A stretch of DNA of 52,863 nucleotides from Paenochrobactrum pullorum (lineage in GTDB: Bacteria > Pseudomonadota > Alphaproteobacteria > Rhizobiales > Rhizobiaceae). The notes under the pieces were generated by a model that was given only the letters and a program-made list of their open reading frames with translations, searched no databases and was not told the DNA's origin. The translations under genes were made by a program, and so were the position numbers. The stretch is from contig NZ_JBHEEH010000017.1 in assembly GCF_041929845.1 (NCBI RefSeq), positions 1 to 52,863 of the forward strand, read 5' to 3'. Positions 44,769 to 52,863 of the stretch are shown here, piece by piece. The first letter of the stretch is position 1. Each line of letters begins with the position of its first letter.

Positions 44769-46442
44769 TTAAGCCAGCTTCGGTATCGCGTTGAGAAGCA
44801 TTTTTGTATAAGGTTCCTTTGGTGCCTCAAAAAGCTCTTCCGCCATCCCTTCTTCAACAATCTTGCCGTGATGCATAACGATGATGCGGTCACACAAGTG
44901 GCGGACAACCGAGAGATCATGACTGATGAAAAGTAGTGTCAGATTGAGCTCTTTACGCAATCGCAATAATAAATTGAGAATTTGTGCCTGAATGGAAACA
45001 TCAAGCGAGGCCACCGGTTCGTCACAAACGATTACTTCCGGTTTCATCGCTAATGCACGTGCAATAGCGATACGCTGACGCTGACCGCCGGAAAACTGAT
45101 GCGGAAAACGATCGGCAAAAGCTGGATTGAGGCTGACCGCCTTTAGCCAATGCGCAACATAATCACGAGCATTGGCAGAGGTTGTCAAACCATGCGCAAT
45201 CGGCCCTTCAGCGATTGATTGCCCGACAGTGCGACGCGGATCAAGGGACGCAAACGGATCCTGGAAGATCATCTGCACTTTGGTGGTGAGCTTGTTACCG
45301 CTATCCGACATAACCGGCTGACCGGCAAGCCGGATTTCGCCAGCTGTCGGCTCATAAATGCCGCAAACCATCCGGCCAAGAGTGGATTTTCCGGAGCCGG
45401 ATTCTCCAACCAAGCCTAAAGCTTCACCGCGTGCGATGGAAAAGTTGACATTGTTGACAGCCAAAACGGGCTTTTTAGGTTTTATGAGACCGATTTTTTG
45501 CCCTAATTTTCCCCAAATATCTGTCTTACGCTCGAAACGTTTAACGGCATTTTTGACGGTTACATAATTTGGATCATCCACGGTTACACGTGTTGTATCC
45601 GAAAGTGCAGCAATTTCTTCATCTGTAGCTTTGCCAAGCATCTGCCCCGGCTTGGAACGCGATGGCAAGGCATCCAGCAAACCTTGTGTATAGGGATGGC
45701 TTGGCGCTTTCAAAACTTCTGTTGCGGGACCAGTTTCGATAATTTTACCCGATTTCATCACCGCAATGCGCTGCGAAATAGAGGCAACTGTTGCCAGATC
45801 ATGGCTGATCCAGATCATCGAAATGCCAAGCTCTTTGACGAGCGCTTTCACTTCGGTAAGAATTTCAGCCTGTACCGAAACATCCAGTGCTGTGGTGGGT
45901 TCATCCGCGATCACGACTTTGGGATTGTGCAGTAGCGCAATCGCAATGGCCACGCGCTGACGCATCCCGCCGGAAAATTGATGCGGATAAAAATCCACCT
46001 TGTGTTCGGGATCAACGATGCGCACGCGGCGCAACGCTTCTACACATCGGATGCGAGCTTGACTATCGGAGATCGTTTCATGCGCCCGCAATGCCAGTGT
46101 CATTTGATCAAGCACTGTCAGGACAGGGTTCAGCGTCATCATCGGGTCTTGGAAAACCATCGAGATTTCACGACCGCGCAATTTACGCAAATCATTCTCG
46201 CTTAAACCGACAAGCTCGCGGCCTTCCAGCTTGATGGAGCCTTGTTTAATATGACCTGGCTTATCAATCAGGCCGATCAGTGAGAAGCCGGTGATGGATT
46301 TTCCGGAGCCGGATTCACCAACAAGACCTAAAATTTCACCGCGGTCGAGGTAGAAAGAAACACCATCGACAGATTTAATTGTACCGTTGCGGGTTTCAAA
46401 ATATGTGTGAAGGTCGGTGACTTCAAGAAGATGTGTCGTCAT
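44769..46442 (-). CDS. Dipeptide/oligopeptide ABC transporter ATP-binding protein, two-domain fusion
   Basis: 557 residues carrying both DppD- and DppF-like ATPase domains in one chain, as in GsiA/YejF. First Walker A GLVGESGSGKS, signature FSGGMRQRVAIAIALL, Walker B VIADEPTTALD; second Walker A the same GLVGESGSGKS, signature FSGGQRQRIAIARAL, Walker B IVCDEPVASLD. The linker (about 270-325) carries the peptide-transporter region YTQGLLDALPSRS. It overlaps the DppC-like gene by four bases. Confidence 0.94.
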   Translation of the reverse strand: MTTHLLEVTDLHTYFETRNGTIKSVDGVSFYLDRGEILGLVGESGSGKSITGFSLIGLIDKPGHIKQGSIKLEGRELVGLSENDLRKLRGREISMVFQDPMMTLNPVLTVLDQMTLALRAHETISDSQARIRCVEALRRVRIVDPEHKVDFYPHQFSGGMRQRVAIAIALLHNPKVVIADEPTTALDVSVQAEILTEVKALVKELGISMIWISHDLATVASISQRIAVMKSGKIIETGPATEVLKAPSHPYTQGLLDALPSRSKPGQMLGKATDEEIAALSDTTRVTVDDPNYVTVKNAVKRFERKTDIWGKLGQKIGLIKPKKPVLAVNNVNFSIARGEALGLVGESGSGKSTLGRMVCGIYEPTAGEIRLAGQPVMSDSGNKLTTKVQMIFQDPFASLDPRRTVGQSIAEGPIAHGLTTSANARDYVAHWLKAVSLNPAFADRFPHQFSGGQRQRIAIARALAMKPEVIVCDEPVASLDVSIQAQILNLLLRLRKELNLTLLFISHDLSVVRHLCDRIIVMHHGKIVEEGMAEELFEAPKEPYTKMLLNAIPKLA

Positions 46443-47320
46443 TTGTTCAACCTCGGATTCAGCTGGTCACGAATTTGATCACCAACAAGATTGATGGCCA
46501 TGATCAGGACAATCAGTGCAAGACCCGGATAGATCGAAATCCAGTAGCGACCGGACAATAAATATTGGAAGCCATTGGCAATCAACATACCGAGTGATGG
46601 TTCTGTCGGTGGCAAGCCAACGCCTAAGAATGAAAGGGTTGCTTCCAATGAAATGGCTGATGCGACTTGAACCGTTGCCACCACAATCAAGGGCGGCAAG
46701 GCGTTGGGCAAGATGTGACGGGTGACGATAAACCAACCGCTCATCGGCACAGAAAGGGCAGCTTCTACATAGTCTTTGTTGCGCTCTGCTGCCGCCGCGC
46801 CATGAGCGGTGCGGACAAAATAGGCATATTGCGAAAAGACAAGTGCGATAATCAACTGGCTTTTGCCTTGTCCGAGCAGTGCCGCAACCACGAAGGCCAG
46901 CAAAATTGCTGGGAAGGAAAGTTGCAAGTCGATGACGCGCATGATGAAGCTCTCAAATCGCCCGCCGATATAAGCAGCACTGGAACCAACCAATGCACCA
47001 ATGGTAAAAGCGATGGCACCTGCTAAAAGTCCCATTTGCAAAGAAATGCGCAATCCATAAAGAATAGCCGAGAAAAGATCACGTCCTTGACCGTCGGTGC
47101 CCAAAAGATGGACATAGCCACCTTGGCCGACATAGCCCGGTGCGCGTCTGCCATCCCGCAATACGAGGCTTGAAAGATCGTAAGGATCTTGGGGTGCGAT
47201 AAGAGGCGCAAAAACAGCCAGTAAGATGATCACAACCACTACGAATGCAGCAACAAGCGGCACTGGATGGCGTTTGAATTCTGACCAGAATTGCAATAAT
47301 CTGCTATTGAGCAAAGCCAT
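46439..47320 (-). CDS. Dipeptide ABC transporter permease, DppC-like
   Basis: 293 residues, six membrane spans. N-terminal peptide-permease region KRHPVPLVAAFVVVVIILLAVFAPLIAP, the HLLGTDGQGRDLFSAILYGLRISLQMGLL signature, and the EAA loop EAALSVPMSGWFIVTRHILPNALPPLIV. Starts at the single base shared with the DppB-like stop (TAATG). Confidence 0.94.
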   Translation of the reverse strand: MALLNSRLLQFWSEFKRHPVPLVAAFVVVVIILLAVFAPLIAPQDPYDLSSLVLRDGRRAPGYVGQGGYVHLLGTDGQGRDLFSAILYGLRISLQMGLLAGAIAFTIGALVGSSAAYIGGRFESFIMRVIDLQLSFPAILLAFVVAALLGQGKSQLIIALVFSQYAYFVRTAHGAAAAERNKDYVEAALSVPMSGWFIVTRHILPNALPPLIVVATVQVASAISLEATLSFLGVGLPPTEPSLGMLIANGFQYLLSGRYWISIYPGLALIVLIMAINLVGDQIRDQLNPRLNK

Positions 47321-48294
47321 TATTTACCGCCTCCCTGACGCATACGCGGATCAAGCAGGGCATAAGAGAGATCCACAATCAGATTAATCGTGATAAACAA
47401 CAGTGACACAAGCATGAGATAAGCCACCATAACGGGACGATCGAGCGAGGTGATGCTGTCGATGATGAGTTTGCCTAAACCCGGCCAAGAGTAAATGGTT
47501 TCAGTCACCACAGCAAAGGCGACAGTCGAGCCAAGCTCCAAACCGAACACGGTAACAAGGGGAATAGAAATCAAACGTAGAACGTGACGACGCAAAATGG
47601 TTCGCTCGGTAATACCGGCAGCACGGGCAAATTTGATTGTATCTGTCAGCATGATTTCACGTGTGCCGGAGGCGGCCAAACGGATCATCAATGCCAACTT
47701 GAACATTGACAAATTTATAGCTGGGAGTGCCAGATGATGAAGACCATTCAAGGTTAAAAAGCTTAGTGGTACACCGAAAACTGATACGGTTTCTCCGCGA
47801 CCACCAGCCGGCATAATACCAAGCTGCACTGCAAAAACCATAATAAGCATAAGGCCGATCCAGAATGTCGGTACCGAAAAGCCCAAAATGGACAAAGCCA
47901 TAATGGTTTTTGAACCCCAGCTGTCTGGTTTATATCCGGCGTAGATACCAAGCGGAATACCGATCAGGCTTGCCATGAAAACGGCGGTGAGAGCCAGTTC
48001 GGCAGTTGCCGGCAGGCGCGATGCAATCAGTTCTGCAACCGGCATATTATAGACAAAAGAACGGCCTAAATCGCCATGCAACAGATTGTTCATGAATTGC
48101 AAATATTGTTGCCAAACCGGTAGATCTAGGCCGTATTGCGCGATAACGCGATCACGAATTTCCTGTGTTGCATCCGGCGAAATCAGCACATCAACCGGAT
48201 TGCCGATGACGAAAACGCCCATAAAAACCAATAATGACATGACAAGCATAATCAGGACAGCTTGCCACAAACGTCTGACAATAAATGCAATCAT
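47320..48294 (-). CDS. Dipeptide ABC transporter permease, DppB-like
   Basis: 324 residues, six membrane spans. DppB landmarks: YGLDLPVWQQYLQFMNNLLHGDLGRSFVYNMPVAELI, RLPATAELALTAVFMASLIGIPLGIYAG, the EAA loop ARAAGITERTILRRHVLRLISIPLV, and ETIYSWPGLGKLIIDSI. The ATG at 48294 follows GGGGAG by about 7 bases; a TTG two codons earlier is weaker. It follows the creatininase-family gene by about 107 bases. Confidence 0.94.
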   Translation of the reverse strand: MIAFIVRRLWQAVLIMLVMSLLVFMGVFVIGNPVDVLISPDATQEIRDRVIAQYGLDLPVWQQYLQFMNNLLHGDLGRSFVYNMPVAELIASRLPATAELALTAVFMASLIGIPLGIYAGYKPDSWGSKTIMALSILGFSVPTFWIGLMLIMVFAVQLGIMPAGGRGETVSVFGVPLSFLTLNGLHHLALPAINLSMFKLALMIRLAASGTREIMLTDTIKFARAAGITERTILRRHVLRLISIPLVTVFGLELGSTVAFAVVTETIYSWPGLGKLIIDSITSLDRPVMVAYLMLVSLLFITINLIVDLSYALLDPRMRQGGGK

Positions 48295-48401
48295 CAGCAA
48301 TGCTCCCCAAGCGGATAATCTATAGCTTTGCTATTTTTTCCGCTTTGTTTCTTTTAATTTTCAGGCGAAGTGTACCCGCCTGAAAACTATGATAAAATTT
48401 A

Positions 48402-49109
48402 TTAGTGCCAGCCGTTTTCCAGCTCAAAACGGGTTTCGCGTACGGCCACATCCCAAATAGCCAGCATGTCTTCATCAGGACGAACAAACAGCCCCTGATA
48501 ATTGCCTTCTGTTGCTTCCAGCATGGCGCGTTTGCGCCCGGCATCGACACGTGCCATGCCTGCATAGTCGGCGCGTTCTACTGCATGGCCCGGCTGCTCG
48601 ACGCCCTCAAGGCGCGTCCAAGGGAAGTTTTCCATCCATGAAGCGTGTGAAGCACGATTATCGATTTCGAGTACTTTTCCCATGGTCTTTGGTGCCCGCC
48701 ACCAATCATGCATTTTCACGCTGGCATCACGGTTGCGGTTTAGCCATTCTGACACAACGGTACCAGCTGGTGTGTTGCCGCCGTGACCGTTGACGATCAG
48801 AATGCGACGGAAGCCGGAGCGATAAATGCTATCGAGAATATCTTCTATAACGCCGATGTAAGTGCGCAAGCTGAATGACACTGTGCCCGGAAAATCTTCA
48901 AAGCTTGAAGCAAGGCCGTAAGGTACAACTGGAAAGACCGGAACGCCGAGTGGCTCTGCTGCATCAAGGGACACTTTTTCAGCCAGAATCATATCTGTTC
49001 CGAGGCTCAAACGGGCATGTTGCTCGACACTACCGATTGGCAAAATACAGCGGTCGTCAAGCTTGACACGCTCTTCAACCTGAGCCCAGTTCATGGCGTT
49101 GATATGCAT
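48402..49109 (-). CDS. Creatininase family protein (amidohydrolase)
   Basis: 235 residues. Matches the creatininase/FAPy-deformylase family: LPIGSVEQHARLSLGTDMILAE (the family's E-Q-H metal site with the Asp), FPVVPYGLASSFEDFPGTVSF, and NGHGGNTPAG. The usual EQHGPHLPL is here EQHARLSL, so specificity may differ from creatinine. The ATG at 49109 has AGAGAGGA 7 bases upstream. It is the first gene of the minus-strand unit that runs into the Dpp permeases and ATPase, and is divergent from the MarR gene; it likely opens a cyclic or amide bond in whatever that system imports. Confidence 0.9.
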   Translation of the reverse strand: MHINAMNWAQVEERVKLDDRCILPIGSVEQHARLSLGTDMILAEKVSLDAAEPLGVPVFPVVPYGLASSFEDFPGTVSFSLRTYIGVIEDILDSIYRSGFRRILIVNGHGGNTPAGTVVSEWLNRNRDASVKMHDWWRAPKTMGKVLEIDNRASHASWMENFPWTRLEGVEQPGHAVERADYAGMARVDAGRKRAMLEATEGNYQGLFVRPDEDMLAIWDVAVRETRFELENGWH

Positions 49110-49194
49110 ATAAAAATCCTCTCTTCCCATAGGTTACCGAGTCTTTGTAGCGGGTTCCCTAAAACCTCATATTCGTAATTTATTACACAAACAA

Positions 49195-49208
49195 GTTCCA
49201 ATTGGAAC
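49195..49208. promoter_or_regulatory. MarR operator 1
   Basis: GTTCCAATTGGAAC, a perfect 14-base dyad, 12 bases upstream of a TTGACA -35 element and between the divergent MarR and creatininase genes. A second copy is at 49248-49261. Confidence 0.7.
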
Positions 49209-49219
49209 AAAAATTACGT

Positions 49220-49247
49220 TTGACATTCCATAAACTAGCGTTATCTT
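49220..49247 (+). promoter_or_regulatory. Sigma-70-type promoter of the MarR gene
   Basis: A consensus TTGACA at 49220-49225, 16-base spacer, TATCTT at 49242-49247. Bracketed by the two GTTC...GAAC palindromes, one upstream and one abutting the -10, a layout for autorepression. Confidence 0.6.
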
Positions 49248-49261
49248 GTTCTATATGGAAC
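49248..49261. promoter_or_regulatory. MarR operator 2
   Basis: GTTCTATATGGAAC has the same outer halves as operator 1 (GTTC...GAAC), with one mismatch in the inner dyad. It starts just after the -10 and covers the likely transcription start. The centres are 53 bases apart, five helical turns. Confidence 0.65.
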
Positions 49262-49292
49262 TTAATGACTAAAAGTCATATTGGGAGGGGCG

Positions 49293-49871
49293 ATGGAAAA
49301 GCGGGTGGAGATCGCTCTTTTAGAGGGGCGGGCAGGGCGCAGCGAGGCGCGTGACGACAGGCTTAGCGAGAGCGATATTCTGCATACAAAATTGTGGAAA
49401 AATCCGTGCTGGCTTTCGTTTCGGATCAATTATTTAGCACTGCATTACAACAACCCTGTTTATGGGATGATCGGAACTGACCACGATCTGTTGCGGCCGG
49501 AATTTGTGGTGCTTTATTCGCTTTTTTTACGCGATAAAACGACCCTTTCAGAGGTTGTTGCAGGCTCCGGCTTTCCAAAAAACACCCTTAGTCGTGCAAC
49601 TAAGAAACTAACCAAGTTGAAGCTGGTGAGTCGTGAAGAAGATGCGAGCGATTTACGTCGCGTCGTCTTGTGTCTGACAGATGCAGGGCGAAACATTGTG
49701 GAAGCCAAGATGGCGCCCATGCTGGAACGCGAACGCCTGATGCTTGAAAAATTAAGTCCTGCCGAGCGCATGATGCTCTCGGATTTACTTGCCAAACTTG
49801 TCATCGCCTCACGCGAATGGCCGGAAACAATCACGTCAGATGCCACTGAATGTGATGACTATCTCGAATAA
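49293..49871 (+). CDS. MarR family transcriptional regulator
   Basis: 192 residues. Winged helix-turn-helix of the MarR type at about 65-150 (FVVLYSLFLRDKTTLSEVVAGSGFPKNTLSRATKKLTKLKLVSREEDASDLRRVVLCLTDAGRNIVEAKMAPML). The extended N-terminus (about 60 residues) is longer than in minimal MarR proteins. The ATG at 49293 follows GGGAGGGG; a TTG four codons earlier is unlikely. With two palindromes in its promoter it probably represses itself, the downstream receptor gene and the divergent creatininase operon. Confidence 0.92.
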   Translation: MEKRVEIALLEGRAGRSEARDDRLSESDILHTKLWKNPCWLSFRINYLALHYNNPVYGMIGTDHDLLRPEFVVLYSLFLRDKTTLSEVVAGSGFPKNTLSRATKKLTKLKLVSREEDASDLRRVVLCLTDAGRNIVEAKMAPMLERERLMLEKLSPAERMMLSDLLAKLVIASREWPETITSDATECDDYLE

Positions 49872-49892
49872 ATATCAAATTGGGAACCTAAA

Positions 49893-51470
49893 ATGAAACA
49901 CACATTGCGCGCATTTATGCTTGGCTCCACATTGCTGTTTAGCGCTGGCCAGCTTTTCGCAGCCGACCTCGTTATGGCGATCAAGTCGGGGCCGGCTTCA
50001 ATGGATCCGCATTTCACGGCCACGGCTGCGAATGCTGAAGCAACCAAACATATCTTTGATACGCTGATCCGTTCAGGTGACAATCTGGAGCTGGAACCTT
50101 CATTGGCGCTGAGCTGGGAGCCGCTTGACGATACCACTTGGGAATTTAAGCTGCGTGATGGTGTTAAATTCCATGATGGTTCTGATTTCACCGCAGATGA
50201 CGTGAAGTTCTCCATTGAGCGTATTCCGCATGTCACTGGTCCTAATCCGGCAACTATTTTTGTGCGTCGTGTGAAGGAGGTTGAAGTTGTTGATCCGCTG
50301 ACCGTGCGTGTGACCACAAATTCTGCCGCGCCGACCCTGCCAAATGATTTCATTCGTTTGTTTATTACGTCACATAAAGCAGCAGCTGATTATTCAACGC
50401 AAGAAACAGCGGCGGAAGGTTTCAATAGCGGTAAAGCAACAATTGGTACCGGCCCATATAAGTTTGTTTCATGGGCACCAACACAGGATCTGGTGGTTGA
50501 ACGCTTTGATGGCTATTGGGGCGAAAAACAACCTTGGGATCGTGTCATCCGCAAGGAAATTCCTAATGATGCCGCCCGTGTTGCGCAGTTAAAAGCAGGA
50601 CAGGTAGATTTGATTTCCAAGGTTCCGGCTTCTGACGTGCCGGTATTAGAACAGGATTCATCGCTTACTGTCACCAAACATGAAAGTATTTATATCAGCT
50701 ATCTGGAATTCGATTTCCGTGAAAACAGTCCGATGGTCTGGGATAAGAGCGGCAAGAAACTGGATAAGAATCCATTGCTTGACCCACGTGTACGTGAGGC
50801 CTTTGATCTGGCCGTTGATCGTGAAACCATTGTAGAGTTCGCGCTTGAAGGCATGGCTGCTGTGCCAACACAGCTGGTGACATCAAATATCTTTGGCTAT
50901 GATAAGTCGATCCAAGCACCGGAATATAATGTTAAGCGGGCAAAAGAGTTGTTGGCTGAAGCTGGCTATCCGGATGGTTTCAAGATCACTTTAAGCTATG
51001 CCAATGACCGTATGCCGAATGAATTGGGGCCGACCATTGCTCAGATGTTGGCTGCAATTGGTATCACTGCCGAGGTGAACGGTGTTCCTGCCGCTGTGTT
51101 CAACCCTGCCAAAACCCGTGGTGAATATTCACTCTATATGGCCAGCTGGGGTACATTGACTGGGGAGGCAAACTACATGCTTTCCTCATTGATGCATTCT
51201 AATGAGCCCGAAAAATCACTGGGTGCTTTCAACGTTCGCGGCTATGCCAATCCGGAAATGGACAAGCTGATTGAAGATGCGGCTGCTGCAATGGATGCGG
51301 ATGAGCGTCGTACATTGCTTGAAAAGGCTAACAATCTGGTGGCGACCGACCGTCCTGATCTGCCGCTGGCAATTCTGCTCAATGCATGGGCTATGAAAAA
51401 AGGCAAGGTTACTTTGACACCGCGTGCGGATGAAGACACGCTGGCGATGAATATCAAGCCGGTGCAATAA
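49893..51470 (+). CDS. Peptide/opine-type ABC transporter substrate-binding protein
   Basis: 525 residues of the SBP_bac_5 (DppA/OppA) family. Sec signal ending near LFA/A. Family signature ALSWEPLDDTTWEFKLRDGVKFHDGSDFTADDVKFSIER, then YWGEKQPWDRVIRKEIPNDAARVAQLKAGQVDLI and DPRVREAFDLAVDRETIVEFALEGMA. It belongs with the Dpp-like permeases and fused ATPase on the opposite strand: the importer is split across a divergent promoter region, with the MarR gene in front of this receptor by 22 bases. Confidence 0.93.
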   Translation: MKHTLRAFMLGSTLLFSAGQLFAADLVMAIKSGPASMDPHFTATAANAEATKHIFDTLIRSGDNLELEPSLALSWEPLDDTTWEFKLRDGVKFHDGSDFTADDVKFSIERIPHVTGPNPATIFVRRVKEVEVVDPLTVRVTTNSAAPTLPNDFIRLFITSHKAAADYSTQETAAEGFNSGKATIGTGPYKFVSWAPTQDLVVERFDGYWGEKQPWDRVIRKEIPNDAARVAQLKAGQVDLISKVPASDVPVLEQDSSLTVTKHESIYISYLEFDFRENSPMVWDKSGKKLDKNPLLDPRVREAFDLAVDRETIVEFALEGMAAVPTQLVTSNIFGYDKSIQAPEYNVKRAKELLAEAGYPDGFKITLSYANDRMPNELGPTIAQMLAAIGITAEVNGVPAAVFNPAKTRGEYSLYMASWGTLTGEANYMLSSLMHSNEPEKSLGAFNVRGYANPEMDKLIEDAAAAMDADERRTLLEKANNLVATDRPDLPLAILLNAWAMKKGKVTLTPRADEDTLAMNIKPVQ

Positions 51471-51485
51471 GCTGGGTTAACCTGA

Positions 51486-51514
51486 AATAGCCCGCTTAAA
51501 GCGGGCTATTTTTT
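51486..51514 (+). terminator. Rho-independent terminator after the receptor gene
   Basis: AATAGCCCGCTT (51486-51497) and AAGCGGGCTATT (51499-51510) with a tight loop, followed by further T residues. Confidence 0.9.
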
Positions 51515-51596
51515 AATTAAATAGCTAACTCATAACTGGAATATTATTCTTGGTTGAAAAAGGTATTCTGTCTCTGTTTTAAAAAAAGGGATTTTT

Positions 51597-51809
51597 ATGC
51601 GTAATACATTATCTTCTATATTGCTGTCGATCACAATTGTTACTGGATTTGGAATGGGCGTGGCCAACGCAGGTAACTGGTGCGATGCTGCGATTGAAGA
51701 GGCGGCCAAGCCACCATCCGCAAATCCGGGTGCAGGTAATCCATTTCAAAATGGCAATGAGGAGCAACATTGGGGAATGCGCTCGGGCAACTCCTTTTTT
51801 GCTTTTTAG
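51597..51809 (+). CDS. Small exported protein of unknown function
   Basis: 70 residues. A Sec signal is evident (basic start, hydrophobic SSILLSITIVTGFGMGV, cleavage near ANA/G), leaving a mature peptide of about 45 residues rich in Asn, Gly and Pro with a single Cys (WCDAAIEEAAKPP) and ending SFFAF. AGGGA lies about 6 bases before the ATG. It stands alone behind a terminator. I do not recognise the family. Confidence 0.55.
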   Translation: MRNTLSSILLSITIVTGFGMGVANAGNWCDAAIEEAAKPPSANPGAGNPFQNGNEEQHWGMRSGNSFFAF

Positions 51810-51990
51810 ACTGGTAATTAATGTTTTTGAAATTGAATTTACTACGCATTTAACTTGATGCAATGGCGTGAAATGCGCCAATGCATTCACTATTATATAA
51901 AAATAATTCCTTCCGGCTCTTTTTTTAAAGAAAAACAACCTATCTAGTAATGCCAAACTTTCCAAGTAATAATTGTTAAAAATCATTAAA

Positions 51991-52701
51991 ATGGGAATTG
52001 GCACATTGCAAAAAATTATCGGTCTGATTGGCGGTATGAGTTGGGAAAGTTCAGCTGAATATTATCGTATTATCAATGAACTGGTCAGAAAGCGGTTTGG
52101 TGGTTTGCGGTCCGCTCAGTGCTTGATGTGGTCGTTTGATTTTGCAGAAATTGAAGCTTTGCAAAGTGCAGGGCGCTGGGATGACGCCACCCAAGAAATG
52201 ATCCAGGCTGCGCAGCGTTTGGAGCGTGGTGGGGCTGATTTCATTCTCATTTGTACCAATACAATGCACCGGATGGCGGACGATGTTCAGGCATCCATTA
52301 ATATTCCTCTTTTGCATATTGCTGACCCAACTGCAGAGCGCATGAAGGCTGCAGGTCTAAGTAAAGTGGGGTTGCTCGGAACCGCTTTCACTATGGAGCA
52401 GGATTTTTACAAAGGACGCCTTATCAATAAACATGGCTTTGATGTCTTGGTGCCTGATGATGAAGATCGCAAATCCGTGCATCAGATTATTTATGATGAG
52501 CTGGTGCAGGGGATTGTGAAGGAAAGCTCCCGTCAGGCTTATCGAGAGATTATTGGTCGTTTGGTGGCGCGTGGAGCGCAAGCGATTATTTTAGGCTGTA
52601 CAGAAATTATGTTGCTTATCAAGCAAAGCGACAGTCCTGTACCTGTTTACGATACGACTACGATCCATGCACAGGCGGCAGTTGAGCAAGCATTGAGTTG
52701 A
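51991..52701 (+). CDS. Aspartate/glutamate racemase family protein
   Basis: 236 residues from ATG 51991. Two-cysteine racemase: GLIGGMSWESSAEYY at the start, Cys88 in ICTNTMH and Cys203 in LGCTEIMLL, the pair that abstracts and returns the alpha proton. The wording is of the YgeA/RacX amino-acid racemase group rather than MurI. No good ribosome site precedes the ATG; a TTG at 52006 is an alternative. It lies 182 bases beyond the small exported protein and outside the Dpp operon, behind its terminator, so a link to peptide import is only suggestive. Confidence 0.88.
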   Translation: MGIGTLQKIIGLIGGMSWESSAEYYRIINELVRKRFGGLRSAQCLMWSFDFAEIEALQSAGRWDDATQEMIQAAQRLERGGADFILICTNTMHRMADDVQASINIPLLHIADPTAERMKAAGLSKVGLLGTAFTMEQDFYKGRLINKHGFDVLVPDDEDRKSVHQIIYDELVQGIVKESSRQAYREIIGRLVARGAQAIILGCTEIMLLIKQSDSPVPVYDTTTIHAQAAVEQALS

Positions 52702-52752
52702 TTGGATAAACGAACGAAGATAATACTGTGGCGTGCAGAATAGGCAATGGAT

Positions 52753-52863
52753 CTAAAGCTTCAACTTGTTGATCAGAGACTTTGAATGCTCTCCAGCATT
52801 ATTAATGATGGATGTAATGGACTTGATGTGGTGGACGGCCTCCTGATCCGCTTTTGTGCGATA
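52753..52863 (-). CDS. C-terminal end of an unidentified protein (cut by the window edge)
   Basis: A minus-strand frame open from the right edge to a stop at 52753-52755 gives 36 residues, EAVHHIKSITSIINNAGEHS in the middle and ending LINKLKL. Composition and the heptad-like Ile/Leu spacing look like a real helical C-terminus. The family cannot be told from this much. Confidence 0.5.
   Translation of the reverse strand, partial: YRTKADQEAVHHIKSITSIINNAGEHSKSLINKLKL

Noticed and set aside
51637..51858. Alternative frame overlapping the small exported protein
   Set aside because: No signal peptide or ribosome site; the frame at 51597 has both.
51864..51880. TGGCG...CGCCA hairpin as a terminator for the small exported protein
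   Set aside because: Only five base pairs and no following T-run.

Overview
The window looks like a chromosomal or chromid segment of a Rhizobiales bacterium, most plausibly a Brucellaceae member. The reasons are an Irr-type Fur regulator with an HHH motif, an Irr-box/ICE palindrome, an Omp25/Omp31-like outer-membrane barrel domain, an Ochrobactrum/Brucella-style intergenic palindromic repeat at the left edge, and many LIV, TRAP and Dpp-type importers. Base composition looks close to even by eye, lower than typical Brucella/Ochrobactrum; a Pseudochrobactrum-like organism would fit, but that is inference. No rRNA, tRNA, CRISPR, transposase or phage gene was seen.

Layout. 0-2.2 kb: a Tat-exported FAD oxidoreductase with a TetR regulator. 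2.6-8.1 kb: a FecI/FecR/TonB-receptor surface-signalling locus whose receptor carries an extra C-terminal Omp25-like barrel. 8.1-9.2 kb: a tiny four-cysteine protein behind Irr boxes, and an O6-methylguanine methyltransferase. 9.4-20.5 kb: a LysR regulator divergent from a nine-gene LIV-type importer plus ketone-body/hydroxyacid catabolic operon (GMC oxidoreductase, 3-hydroxyisobutyrate-type dehydrogenase, acetoacetyl-CoA synthetase, 3-hydroxybutyrate dehydrogenase). 20.8-29 kb: a second LIV-type importer with an N-carbamoylase-type M20 hydrolase, an MlrC-family M81 protein and a FadR-type regulator. 29-37.3 kb: a mixed zone with an exported amidohydrolase, MsrPQ, Irr, GNAT, TetR, ArsR-SRPBCC, an isolated ClpP, a YjhX-family protein and an alpha/beta hydrolase. 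37.4-44.7 kb: a TRAP importer with acyl-CoA ligase, thiolase and SDR, divergent from a PAS-LuxR regulator. 44.8-52.7 kb: a Dpp-type peptide importer with a creatininase-family amidohydrolase, a MarR regulator, and (beyond a terminator) an Asp/Glu racemase. The right edge cuts a gene on the minus strand.

The recurring design is a regulator divergent from, or at the end of, an importer plus a few soluble enzymes, so most of the window is accessory catabolic capacity. A second thread is iron: FecIR and the receptor, Irr boxes before the four-Cys protein, and irr itself at 32.3 kb. Several regulators have clear palindromic operator candidates in their own promoter regions (TetR at 33.5 kb, ArsR at 34.3 kb, MarR at 49.2 kb, LysR at 10.3 kb, TetR at 2.2 kb).

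The items I consider most novel are the TonB receptor-Omp25 double-barrel fusion and the Irr-box-controlled four-Cys mini-protein with a HiPIP-like cysteine pattern.
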